13,870 nucleotides of DNA, taken from positions 1 to 13,870 of the forward strand of contig DASUFI010000221.1 of assembly GCA_036274635.1 (NCBI GenBank). Reading direction: 5' to 3'. Made by a program: the position numbers and the translations under genes. The stretch is from DASUFI01 sp036274635. GTDB lineage: Bacteria; Planctomycetota; B15-G4. Under the pieces are notes generated by a model. It was not told the DNA's origin and ran no database searches. It was given only the letters and a program-made list of their open reading frames with translations. This document shows, piece after piece, positions 1-6,130 of the stretch (position 1 is the first letter of the stretch; every line of letters begins with the position of its first letter).

Positions 1-249
1 GCCCGCGTGCTCGTCGGGCTGCCCGGGGCGCAGCAGACGCAGGCCGGCGCGGCCGCCACCCGAGCAGAGCAGCAGCGCGTCGTGCTCGGCCAGGCGGCCG
101 TCGGCCGTGTCGAGGACCACGAGGCGCTCGGGCGGCGCGTCGGCCAGCCGGCCCGGGAGCAGCGCCGCCAGACCGCCGAGGAGCGCCTCGGCGTCCGCGG
201 CCGGCTCGAGCAGGTAGACGGTCTCGTGGCCCGGCCCGCGGGCGGTCAC
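1..249 (-). CDS. CYTH-like domain protein, N-terminal part (possibly CHAD-type), truncated by window edge
   Basis: The minus strand from a GTG at 249 is open to the left edge (83 codons). A GGGAG lies 8 nt before the GTG, which favours this start. The segment 'ERLVVLDTADGRLAEHDALL' (residues about 44-63) resembles the central 'YFDTpdgrLa..g..LR.R' motif of CYTH/triphosphate-tunnel domains, which often form the N-terminus of CHAD proteins. The usual N-terminal ExExK metal/phosphate motif is not intact: the equivalent place reads HETVYLL. That suggests a degenerate, perhaps non-catalytic CYTH module. The catalytic half and any CHAD domain would lie outside the window. It sits 94 bp downstream of the Nudix gene on the same strand. 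CHAD domains bind polyphosphate and Nudix enzymes cleave phosphoanhydrides, so a shared role in phosphate-polymer metabolism is plausible but inferred. Confidence 0.55.
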   Translation of the reverse strand, partial: MTARGPGHETVYLLEPAADAEALLGGLAALLPGRLADAPPERLVVLDTADGRLAEHDALLLCSGGGRAGLRLLRPGQPDEHAG

Positions 250-310
250 GGGGATGACTCCCGGATGCGTGGCACCTGGTGCGGCCCGGCATTCTGGGCC
301 GGAAGCCCCT

Positions 311-331
311 GGCCGCGCAATGCGCGCGGCC
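311..331 (-). terminator. Perfect 8-bp hairpin after the Nudix gene
   Basis: GGCCGCGC at 311-318 pairs perfectly with GCGCGGCC at 324-331 around the 5-nt loop AATGC. It lies just downstream of the Nudix stop codon (344) and before the CYTH-like gene. There is no T-tract after it on the minus strand, so it could be a weak terminator, an attenuator between the two genes or an mRNA-stabilising stem. Confidence 0.35.
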
Positions 332-343
332 CGCCCCGCACCT

Positions 344-763
344 TCACGCCCGGCGCAGGCGGCGCCGTGCGCGTTGGACGACGCGCCGCAGGTCCGCGCC
401 GTCGACGTGCTCCTCGGCCTCCTCGATGGGCACCCAGCGGCGGCGGCGATGGTCTTCGGGCCAGCTGTCCCGCACGGACGTGACCCGCATCAGGAACACG
501 GCCACGGCCCGGCGGCCGTCGGCCTTGGCGTACTCGTAGTAGCCGAGGGCGGCGCCCACGACCCGCCCGAGCAGCCCGGCCTCCTCGTGCGCCTCGCGCA
601 GCGCGGACTCCTCGGGCGCCTCGCCGTCGTCGATCCAGCCCTTGGGCAGGATCCAGCGCTTCTTGTCCGCGGTGGTGATGAGGGCCACCTCGACCAGCCC
701 GCGGCGGACCCGGAACGGGACCACGGCGGCCTGCTCGCAGGCCGAGCGACGCGCCATCTTCAT
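344..763 (-). CDS. Nudix hydrolase, diphosphoinositol-polyphosphate/Ap(n)A type
   Basis: A 139-residue protein, the normal size for a single Nudix domain. The Nudix box is complete at residues 42-64: G42, E48 and then REAHEEAGL (56-64), fitting GX5EX7REUXEEXGU. The metal-binding glutamates are E57, E60 and E61. The preceding 'KKRWILPKGW' is typical of the DIPP/Ap(n)A subgroup, which cleaves diphosphoinositol polyphosphates, dinucleoside polyphosphates and sometimes polyphosphate; the exact substrate cannot be read from the sequence. There is no signal peptide, so it is cytosolic. The C-terminus is a basic helix (RARRRLRRA). An in-frame GTG at 793 would add ten residues, but the ATG at 763 has GGGAGGG about 9 nt upstream, so I chose it. 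The next gene on the strand is a CYTH-like protein, and the YjbQ gene diverges from it. Confidence 0.9.
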   Translation of the reverse strand: MKMARRSACEQAAVVPFRVRRGLVEVALITTADKKRWILPKGWIDDGEAPEESALREAHEEAGLLGRVVGAALGYYEYAKADGRRAVAVFLMRVTSVRDSWPEDHRRRRWVPIEEAEEHVDGADLRRVVQRARRRLRRA

Positions 764-772
764 CCGTCTGCA

Positions 773-779
773 CCCTCCC
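773..779 (-). promoter_or_regulatory. Ribosome binding site that decides the Nudix start
   Basis: On the minus strand this reads GGGAGGG, ending about 9 nt before the ATG at 763. No comparable site precedes the upstream in-frame GTG at 793. Confidence 0.6.
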
Positions 780-980
780 AGGTCGCAGGACACCGCTCAG
801 GATGCGACGTCACACGGGCGGTTGCAATGTCTTGATCCACAGTCCTTCTACAGAAGCTCGTCGAGCGGAGGTGGGTCGCAAGGGCGCCGGCGGACGCGAT
901 GCACGCCGAGCGCGACCGTCTGAGCATCGGCTCCGCGCGTGAAGGCGGCGTGAACGACGCGCGAGGGTCGTGCGGTGTTC

Positions 981-1001
981 CGGCCTTCTGATACAAGGCC
1001 G
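981..1001 (+). other. Hairpin in the leader of the YjbQ gene
   Basis: CGGCCTT (981-987) and AAGGCCG (995-1001) form a perfect 7-bp stem with the 7-nt loop CTGATAC. It lies about 40 nt before the preferred YjbQ start at 1042, in the 278-bp region between the divergent Nudix and YjbQ genes. If translation instead began at the GTG at 970, the stem would be inside the coding sequence. Its role is unknown; an operator or leader structure is possible. Confidence 0.35.
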
Positions 1002-1041
1002 AGATGATCACCCTCGGGCTGACGTGGATCGGCTGCTCGCC

Positions 1042-1461
1042 GTGAAGCAGGCGCAGCGGAGCCTGGCTGTGGCCACCAGCGGGCGCGGCCTCTTCGACGT
1101 GACACGCGCGGTGGCCGACGTGGTGGCCTCCAGCGGCGTGCGCGCCGGGCTGTGTGTCGTCTTCTGCAGGCACACGTCGGCCAGCCTGCTCATCATGGAG
1201 AACGCATCGCCCGACGCGCACCGCGACCTGCTCGCGTGGCTGGCGCGCCTCGCGCCCGACGGCGACCCCAGCCACGAGCACGTGGTCGAGGGACCCGACG
1301 ACATGCCCGCCCACCTCCGCATGGTGCTCACGCGCACCAGCGAGTCCATCCCCGTGGTGGACGGGCGCCTTGCCTTGGGCACGTGGCAAGGCCTCTACCT
1401 GCTCGAGCACCGCCTTGCGGGCTGCGAGCGCGGCATCGTGGTGCACGTCTCGGGCGAGTGA
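1042..1461 (+). CDS. yjbQ: YjbQ/UPF0047 family protein (secondary thiamine-phosphate synthase-like)
   Basis: A 139-residue protein covering the whole UPF0047 family. Conserved blocks are 'SGRGLFDVT' (13-21), 'CRHTSASLLIMENASPDAH' (42-60), 'GPDDMPAHLR' (84-93), 'TSESIPV' (99-105) and 'LGTWQGLYLLEHR' (112-124). The His and Asp residues in the CRHTS and DDMPAH blocks cluster in the known fold. The E. coli homologue can replace thiamine-phosphate synthase weakly when overproduced, but the native role of the family is unsettled. The start is uncertain. The frame is open from a GTG at 970, with GTGs at 1024 and 1042. I chose 1042 because 'VKQAQRSL' matches the usual family N-terminus, although no strong ribosome binding site precedes it. 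It ends 7 bp from the convergent DUF1328 gene. Confidence 0.85.
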   Translation: MKQAQRSLAVATSGRGLFDVTRAVADVVASSGVRAGLCVVFCRHTSASLLIMENASPDAHRDLLAWLARLAPDGDPSHEHVVEGPDDMPAHLRMVLTRTSESIPVVDGRLALGTWQGLYLLEHRLAGCERGIVVHVSGE

Positions 1462-1468
1462 GGGCGCC

Positions 1469-1636
1469 TCAGGTGATCGGACGGCGACGGCCGGCGACCA
1501 GCGAGACGACGAACAGGATCAGGAACAGGAAGAACAGGACCTTCGCGATCGAGGCCGCCATTCCTGCAACGCCCCAGAAGCCGAACAGGCCGGCCACCAG
1601 CGCCACGACAAGGAAGGTGAGTGACCAGGAAAGCAT
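1469..1636 (-). CDS. DUF1328 (YtjA-type) small two-helix membrane protein
   Basis: A 55-residue protein with two hydrophobic helices at about residues 3-23 and 30-48 and a basic tail (GRRRPIT). The opening 'MLSWSLTFLVVALVAGLFGF', the 'GVAGMAASIAKVLFFLFL' stretch and the short basic end are the standard DUF1328 pattern, and the length is full for the family. The start is well supported: GGAGGT ends 6 nt before the ATG at 1636. The frame is open much farther upstream, but that extension is hairpin-rich intergenic sequence without protein-like composition. The molecular function is unknown; the family is often found with general-stress and envelope genes, which fits the CsbD/DUF883 block 4 kb away. 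It converges on yjbQ. Confidence 0.88.
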   Translation of the reverse strand: MLSWSLTFLVVALVAGLFGFWGVAGMAASIAKVLFFLFLILFVVSLVAGRRRPIT

Positions 1637-1706
1637 GATGACACCTCCACGAGGATCTGGCGGCCGGTCGGCCGCCGCAGGAGGACTCGCAAAGCGCTTG
1701 CCGTGC

Positions 1707-1736
1707 CGCAGGGCGCGCAGCCCGTAGCGCCCTGCG
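1707..1736. repeat. Perfect 10-bp inverted repeat
   Basis: CGCAGGGCGC (1707-1716) and GCGCCCTGCG (1727-1736) are exact reverse complements around a 10-nt centre. It is one of the longest perfect dyads I found in the window. It sits 70 bp upstream of the DUF1328 ATG and 258 bp upstream of the kinase ATG. It could be an operator or an RNA stem in the DUF1328 leader. Confidence 0.5.
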
Positions 1737-1981
1737 CCGCAGCCGCCCTGCCTTCGCGGGGTGCGCGGCCCCACGCGGGCAAACGACTGTAGAAAGGGGG
1801 CCGTGCAAACCGCGCGCAGCACGCGCGCCGGAATGCAGTCATGAGCGCCACGCACCTTGTCCGCCAGCACGCCTCATGTTCGGATTTCGCTCGCGCGCAT
1901 CCGCGAGCCGCGGCGCAAAAGCTGCGGGGCTGTGCGACACTTTGGTGGTTCATGCGGCGCGCTGGGCGCTGATCCAAAATC

Positions 1982-1987
1982 AGGAGG
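1982..1987 (+). promoter_or_regulatory. Ribosome binding site that decides the kinase start
   Basis: AGGAGG, 7 nt before the ATG at 1995. The frame is open upstream to an ATG-like start at 1857, but that extension has no domain similarity. Confidence 0.75.
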
Positions 1988-1994
1988 ACGGCCC

Positions 1995-3065
1995 ATGGAC
2001 GGGCAGTGGGATCCAGGACAGCTCTCGCGCGCCATCGACGGCGGCGTGGTGCTGGCCGACGCGGACGGCCGCACACTGCTGCACAACGAGGCGGCGGAGA
2101 CGCTGCTCGGAGGTGCCGAGGGCTTCGAGCGCGGCTGGCGCTTCGTGCACGATTGCATCGCCCGCGACGTGGATCGCGCGCGCCTGCAGCACGAGCGCGC
2201 CGCCAGCCTCAACGTGGCCCTTCCACGCGAGTGGGGCGAGCGCACGCTCTACCTGCGCATCCTGCCCACGGACGACGGCGGCTGCCTGGTGCTGTTCAAG
2301 GAGCGGCGCGCCCTCGACGCGCTGCAGGCCGACCTGCGCCTCGCGGCGCAGATGCGCCACCTGCACCGCAGCTTCCGCCAGGCGGCCCATGACCTGCGCG
2401 CCCCGCTGCACTCCCTGACCCTCAACGTGGACCTGCTGCGCGGGGACATCGCCGCGGCCGCCAGTCACCCCGAGCTCGCCGCCCGCGAAGCACGCGAGCG
2501 GCTCGACCTCGTCAGCCGCGAGATCGCGCGCCTGTCGCGGATGCTGCAGGATCTGCTGTCGCAGTCCGGCCCGCCGCGCGACAGGCTGCGCATCTTCGGC
2601 CTGCGCCGACTGCTGACCGAGGTGCTGGCGCTGGTGCGGCCCGAGGCCACCCGGCAGCGCGTCGCCACGCGGCTGCGGCTGCCGCCCGAGCGCGTGGCGG
2701 TGCTCGGCGCACGCGACCACCTCAAGCAGGCGCTGGTGAACCTGCTGGCCAACGCCCTCGAGGCCATGCCGGACGGCGGCGAGCTGGCGGTGGAGCTCGT
2801 GGTGGAGGACGGCCGGGCCGTCGTGCGCCTGCGCGACAGCGGGCAGGGCATGTCGCCCGAGGTGCTCGCCAGGGCCTTCCGCATGCACTACACCACCAAG
2901 CCCGGCGGCTCGGGCATCGGCCTCTTCACCGCGCGGGCGGTGATCGAGTCTCTGGGAGGCTCGCTCGAGCTGCAGAGCCAGGAAGGCTCGGGCACCGTGG
3001 CGGTCATCGGGCTGCCGCTCGCGGCCTTCGACGCGCCGAAGCAGGTCGTATGCTCGCCGTCCTGA
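1995..3065 (+). CDS. Soluble PAS-type sensor histidine kinase (NtrB-like)
   Basis: A 356-residue protein with no transmembrane segment. Residues about 12-105 form a PAS-like sensor domain ('GGVVLADADGRTLLHNEAAE'). A dimerisation helix leads to the H-box 'AHDLRAPLHSLTLN' with phospho-accepting H132. The HATPase domain follows, with N-box 'NLLANALEAMPDGG' (249-262, key N253), G1 box D281-SGQG, and 'TTKPGGSGIGL' (300-310) joining the ATP lid and G2 box. The layout is that of NtrB/ZraS-like kinases. The start is fixed by AGGAGG. Its last 16 nt overlap the start of the NtrC-type regulator, so the two are translated together and H132 most likely phosphorylates that partner. The signal is unknown; the absence of membrane helices points to a cytoplasmic cue. 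Confidence 0.92.
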   Translation: MDGQWDPGQLSRAIDGGVVLADADGRTLLHNEAAETLLGGAEGFERGWRFVHDCIARDVDRARLQHERAASLNVALPREWGERTLYLRILPTDDGGCLVLFKERRALDALQADLRLAAQMRHLHRSFRQAAHDLRAPLHSLTLNVDLLRGDIAAAASHPELAAREARERLDLVSREIARLSRMLQDLLSQSGPPRDRLRIFGLRRLLTEVLALVRPEATRQRVATRLRLPPERVAVLGARDHLKQALVNLLANALEAMPDGGELAVELVVEDGRAVVRLRDSGQGMSPEVLARAFRMHYTTKPGGSGIGLFTARAVIESLGGSLELQSQEGSGTVAVIGLPLAAFDAPKQVVCSPS

Positions 3066-4456
3066 TCGTCGAGGACGACGCGGGCGCGCGCGCCTCGCTG
3101 CGCACGTGGATCGAGCGCCAGGGCTACGAGGCGCGCGAGGCCGGCAGCCTGGGCGAGGCGCGCGACGCCCTGCTGGCGAAGCGCGCCGACCTCGTGCTGG
3201 TCGACCTCGAGCTGCCCGACGGCTCGGGCCTCGAGCTGGCCTCCGAGCTGCGCGACGTGACGGACACCGACGCGGTCATCGTCTCCGGCAAGGCCACGGT
3301 GGAGGCCGCCATCGAGGCCCTGCGCCTCGGCGCGCGCGACTTCCTGCCCAAGCCGGTCGAGCTGCCGCGGCTGCAGTCGCTGCTGCAGATCATGGCGCGC
3401 TCCAGCGCCCTGCGGCACGAGGTGCGCCAGCTGCGCGGCGAGCTGAAGCGCCTCGGGCGCTTCGGCGACATGGTCGGCGTCTCGCCCGCGATGCAGCGGG
3501 TCTACGAGGCCATCGAGCGCGTCGCGCCCACCGACGAGACCGTGCTGGTGACGGGCGAGACGGGCACGGGCAAGGAGCTCACCGCCGCCACCATCCACCG
3601 CCTCTCGCGCCGGCACGGCAAGCCTTTCGTGGCGCTGAACTGCGGCGCGGTGTCGCCGACACTGATCGAGTCGGAGCTCTTCGGGCACGAGCGCGGCGCC
3701 TTCACCGGCGCGGACCGCATGCGCAAGGGCGTCTTCGAGCAGGCCGACGGCGGCACGCTCTTCCTGGACGAGATCACCGAGATGTCGCCCGAGATGCAGG
3801 TCAAGCTGCTGCGCGTGCTGGAGACCTTCAGGCTCACGCGCGTGGGCGGCACGACCGAGATGGCCGTGGACGTGCGCATCATCGCCGCCACCAACCGCGA
3901 CCCGCACGAGGCCGTGACCGCGGGCGCGCTGCGCCAGGACCTGCTCTACCGGCTGTTCGTGTTCCCCATCCGGCTGCCGGCGCTGCGCGAGCGCCGCGTC
4001 GACGTGCCGCGGCTGGCCGAGCTGTTCCTCGAGGCCGTGGCGCCCGCCGGGCCCGACGCCGAGCCGCGCGCCTTCACGCCGGCCGCCATGCAGCGCCTCG
4101 CGGCCCACGACTGGCCGGGCAACGTGCGGGAGCTGCGCAACGTGGTGCGCCGCGCCGCGATCATGGTCGAGGGTCCGCTGATCGACGCGAGCGACCTGCC
4201 GCTGCACGGCGCCGCGGCGCCGGCCGCACCCGGCTCCGACGAAGGGCCGCACCTGCGCCCCGGCATGACCGTGGCGCAGGCCGAGCGCCTGCTCATCGAG
4301 GCCACGCTGGCGCACTCCGCCGGCGACAAGCGCCGCGCCGCCGAGATGCTGGGAATCAGCCTCAAGACCCTCTACACGCGCCTCAAGGTCTACGACGCGT
4401 CGCGCAGCGCCACGGGGTCCGAGGCGCGCGAGGCGAACGGCTCGGTCCGCGCGTAG
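3050..4456 (+). CDS. NtrC-family sigma-54-dependent response regulator
   Basis: A 468-residue protein with the standard three-domain order. The receiver domain (1-115) has acidic D9/D10, phospho-acceptor D52, S79 and K101. The AAA+ domain (about 140-375) has Walker A GETGTGKE (169-176), the sigma-54-contacting GAFTGA loop (216-221), Walker B GGTLFLDE (234-241) and the sensor segment 'LLYRLFVFPIRLPALRER' (298-315). A Fis-type helix-turn-helix follows ('GDKRRAAEMLGISLKTLYTRL', about 425-445). All catalytic residues are intact, so it should activate sigma-54 promoters when phosphorylated by the upstream kinase, with which it overlaps by 16 nt. About 20 residues after the helix-turn-helix look unstructured; they are encoded opposite the 3' end of the sod gene. 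I see no obvious sigma-54 target promoter in the window. Confidence 0.95.
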   Translation: MLAVLIVEDDAGARASLRTWIERQGYEAREAGSLGEARDALLAKRADLVLVDLELPDGSGLELASELRDVTDTDAVIVSGKATVEAAIEALRLGARDFLPKPVELPRLQSLLQIMARSSALRHEVRQLRGELKRLGRFGDMVGVSPAMQRVYEAIERVAPTDETVLVTGETGTGKELTAATIHRLSRRHGKPFVALNCGAVSPTLIESELFGHERGAFTGADRMRKGVFEQADGGTLFLDEITEMSPEMQVKLLRVLETFRLTRVGGTTEMAVDVRIIAATNRDPHEAVTAGALRQDLLYRLFVFPIRLPALRERRVDVPRLAELFLEAVAPAGPDAEPRAFTPAAMQRLAAHDWPGNVRELRNVVRRAAIMVEGPLIDASDLPLHGAAAPAAPGSDEGPHLRPGMTVAQAERLLIEATLAHSAGDKRRAAEMLGISLKTLYTRLKVYDASRSATGSEAREANGSVRA

Positions 4457-5022
4457 TTCGCGCCCACGAACTCCCAGTCCACGACGCGCCAGAAGGCGCG
4501 CAGGTAGGCCGCGCGGTCGTGCTTACGGTCGAGGTAGTAGGCGTGCTCCCAGACGTCGCAGGCCAGCAGCGGCCGGCCGCCCTCGCGCAGGGGCGTGCCG
4601 GCGTCGTGCAGCGCGCGAACCGAGAGGCGCCCGCGCGCGTCGGCCACCAGCCAGGCCCAGCCCGAGCCGAAGTGCCCCGTGGCCGCCTCGGTGAACTCGC
4701 GCCGCAAGGCCGCCAGGTCGCCGAAGGCGGCGTCGATGGCGTCGGCCAGCGCGCCGCGCGGCCGGCCGCCGTGCGGGGACAGGCCGGCGAAGTAGAACTC
4801 GTGGTTCCACGCCTGCGCGGCCTGCTCGAGCAGTGGGCTGCGTGCCGATTCGACCAGCCGTTCCAGCGTCCAGTCCGCGCGCGAGGTGCCGCGCACGTCG
4901 CGGTTGACCTTGTCGAGGTAGCCGCGGTGATGTTGCTCGTGATGCTCGTGGAGCGTGGCGCTCGAGATGTGCGGCTCGAGGGCGTCGGCGGCGTAGGGCA
5001 GCGGGGGCAGTCGGAAGGTCAT
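4390..5022 (-). CDS. sodB: Iron-type superoxide dismutase
   Basis: A 210-residue cytosolic enzyme converting superoxide to oxygen and hydrogen peroxide. The four metal ligands are in place: H27 (in LHEHHEQHH), H74 (WNHEFYF), D156 and H160 (DVWEHAYY). 'QAAQAWNH' with Q70 and 'AGTPL' (141-145) match Fe-type rather than Mn-type enzymes, although metal preference is not certain from sequence. 'FGSGWAWLV' and 'WRVVDWEFVGANY' are family signatures. The start at 5022 is set by AGGAGG 4 nt upstream; an in-frame start at 5064 lacks such support. The C-terminus runs about 20 residues past the usual end after 'WEFVGANY', and this tail is encoded within a 67-bp convergent overlap with the NtrC-type gene. 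Confidence 0.95.
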   Translation of the reverse strand: MTFRLPPLPYAADALEPHISSATLHEHHEQHHRGYLDKVNRDVRGTSRADWTLERLVESARSPLLEQAAQAWNHEFYFAGLSPHGGRPRGALADAIDAAFGDLAALRREFTEAATGHFGSGWAWLVADARGRLSVRALHDAGTPLREGGRPLLACDVWEHAYYLDRKHDRAAYLRAFWRVVDWEFVGANYARTEPFASRASDPVALRDAS

Positions 5023-5026
5023 GGGT

Positions 5027-5032
5027 CCTCCT
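5027..5032 (-). promoter_or_regulatory. Ribosome binding site of the superoxide dismutase gene
   Basis: Reads AGGAGG on the minus strand, with an unusually short 4-nt spacing to the ATG at 5022. It supports this start over the in-frame candidate at 5064. Confidence 0.65.
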
Positions 5033-5045
5033 GGGTCGGCGATGC

Positions 5046-5062
5046 GCTTGCGGACAGCAAGC
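5046..5062 (-). other. Stem-loop in the superoxide dismutase leader
   Basis: GCTTGC (5046-5051) and GCAAGC (5057-5062) form a perfect 6-bp stem with a 5-nt loop. It is 23 nt upstream of the sod ATG and just before its ribosome binding site. It could influence translation or mRNA stability, or be an operator in the 222-bp divergent region shared with the lipoprotein gene. No known riboswitch is recognised. Confidence 0.3.
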
Positions 5063-5244
5063 ACCGCATAGCGCGTCGAGCGCGCGGGGCGCGCCGAGCG
5101 CTGGCAGCGGCGCGCTGGGCGCGACGCCGCCGCGCGGCATGCGGCTTGCAGGGCTCTCTCCTGATCCCGCCGGCGCCGCCCGAGGCGCGCCGGCCGCCAC
5201 TACGCGCAGGCGCAGGGATCGCGCCGCGCCAACGGAGGCATGCC

Positions 5245-5664
5245 ATGCACACCCGCACGATCCTGCTTGCCCTCGGCGCCGCCGCGCTCGTGGGCGGATG
5301 CTCGTCTCCCGAGCATCCCACCGCACGCGACTCGCAGGGGAACTACGCGACGACCTCGGACTACGACACGATGAGCCGCACCGAGCTGGTGGCCGCGATG
5401 GACGCGGGGCTGGCCGATGTCGATCGCCGTCGCGTCGAGCTCGAGCAGCGCGCCGAGACGCTCGGTCCCGACGCGATCGAAGAGCTGCACGACCGCGAGC
5501 CCAAGCTGGCCGAGCTGCGCACGAAGTTCGTGAACGAGATGGCGCGCCTGAAGGCGTCGCTCGAGCCGGACTGGAAGGACCGTCGCGATGACGTCGTGGA
5601 CGCCTACGACGACCTGCGCAAGGGCCTCGACAAGGCCTACGAGGAAGTGCTCGAGGAGTCCTGA
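5245..5664 (+). CDS. Small helical lipoprotein, function unknown
   Basis: A 139-residue protein with a lipoprotein signal peptide: MHTRTILLALGAAALVGGC, lipobox LVGGC and lipidated C19. Serine at +2 suggests outer-membrane sorting. After a short linker, residues about 43-137 are charged and helical (for example RRRVELEQRAETL, DREPKLAELRTKF, DDLRKGLDKAYEEV) and should form a helical bundle or coiled coil in the periplasm. GGAGG lies 6 nt before the ATG, which supports this start. I do not recognise a named family. It is divergent from the superoxide dismutase gene and 217 bp upstream of the CsbD-like gene, so a role in envelope stress is suggested by position only. Confidence 0.8.
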   Translation: MHTRTILLALGAAALVGGCSSPEHPTARDSQGNYATTSDYDTMSRTELVAAMDAGLADVDRRRVELEQRAETLGPDAIEELHDREPKLAELRTKFVNEMARLKASLEPDWKDRRDDVVDAYDDLRKGLDKAYEEVLEES

Positions 5665-5715
5665 CAGCATGTCGCGCCGGGCGCCGCGCATGACGCTGCC
5701 CTCCGCGCCGTTTGT

Positions 5716-5735
5716 GGAATCGCGCACGGCATTCC
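5716..5735. promoter_or_regulatory. GGAAT-N10-ATTCC dyad upstream of the CsbD-like gene
   Basis: GGAAT (5716-5720) and ATTCC (5731-5735) are an inverted repeat with a 10-nt centre. It stands out as an AT-containing dyad in very GC-rich sequence between the lipoprotein and CsbD-like genes. Such spacing would suit a dimeric regulator, but chance is a real possibility. Confidence 0.25.
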
Positions 5736-5823
5736 GTCGGCGCCCGGCCCGCGGCCGTGCTGCAGGCGCTGCCGGCGGCGGCACGCCCGTTGCTCCGGGA
5801 TGTCCCGACGATCGGCGTGACGG

Positions 5824-5839
5824 CGCCCGGGCCCGGGCG
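5824..5839. repeat. 16-bp perfect palindrome upstream of the CsbD-like gene
   Basis: CGCCCGGGCCCGGGCG is its own reverse complement, with no loop. It lies 42 bp before the CsbD-like ATG. It may be an operator or a chance product of high GC; as RNA it has no room for a loop unless the centre opens. Confidence 0.35.
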
Positions 5840-5881
5840 ATCTGCCGCCGGCGTCGCCCATCCTCAGCTTGGAGCGTTTCG

Positions 5882-6130
5882 ATGAACCTCGACATCCTGC
5901 AAGGCAAGTGGCACGTGCTCCGCGGCCGAATCCGCAGCCGCTGGGGCCGCCTGACCAACGACGACCTGGACCGCCTCGAGGGCGGGCTCGAGCAGCTCGC
6001 CGGACTGGTGCAGCAGCGTTACGGCCTGCAGCGCGAGCAGGCCGAGCAGGAAGCCGCGGAATTCTTCGACAGCTGCGAGGACCTGCTCGAGACCAACGGC
6101 GCCTCCGAGGCAGAGGCGGAGCAGCGATGA
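5882..6130 (+). CDS. CsbD-like (UPF0337) stress protein
   Basis: An 82-residue soluble protein. 'MNLDILQGKWHVLRGRI', 'RWGRLTNDDLDRLEGG' (20-35) and 'LEQLAGLVQQRYG' (36-48) follow the CsbD pattern (W..lkGk.k..WGkLTddDl..i.G...qL.G.lqerYG). A hydrophilic acidic tail (about 55-82) follows. CsbD is a general-stress protein in Bacillus under sigma-B, and family members in other bacteria are often stress-induced; the biochemical role is unknown. GGAG lies about 8 nt before the ATG. The stop overlaps the next start (ATGA), so it is translationally coupled to the DUF883-like gene, making this the head of a three-gene operon. Confidence 0.88.
   Translation: MNLDILQGKWHVLRGRIRSRWGRLTNDDLDRLEGGLEQLAGLVQQRYGLQREQAEQEAAEFFDSCEDLLETNGASEAEAEQR

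Larger units (their letters stand above)
1637..1994. other. 358-bp divergent intergenic region with several inverted repeats
   Basis: No supported gene is present between the DUF1328 start (minus) and the kinase start (plus), so both promoters should lie here. I could not identify convincing -35/-10 or sigma-54 boxes. It holds at least three perfect inverted repeats. One is 1659-1676 (8-bp arms GGCGGCCG/CGGCCGCC, 2-nt centre). The second is 1707-1736 (10-bp arms). The third is 1889-1908 (7-bp arms GCTCGCG/CGCGAGC). The segment around 1780-1800 is locally AT-richer and could hold the DUF1328 promoter; the AT-richer patch around 1960-1980 precedes the kinase. Confidence 0.55.

Noticed and set aside
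267..285. A TGGCAC-starting stretch resembling a sigma-54 promoter
   Set aside because: The -12 GC is not at the required distance from the -24 GG, and the position and strand do not suit a downstream gene.
2888..4315. A 475-codon minus-strand open frame opposite the NtrC-type gene
   Set aside because: The composition is His/Gln/Arg/Ala-rich with no motif, while the plus strand encodes a complete regulator.
5023..5244. A small gene between superoxide dismutase and the lipoprotein
   Set aside because: Only Ala/Arg-rich frames without start context or motifs are present; better read as a divergent promoter region.
3106..5664. An 852-codon open frame spanning the regulator, the superoxide dismutase region and the lipoprotein
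   Set aside because: It is a GC-driven open frame: Arg/Ala/Gly-rich in the wrong frame of the NtrC-type gene and antisense to sod. Only its last 139 codons (from 5245) are a real gene, with their own ribosome binding site and lipobox.
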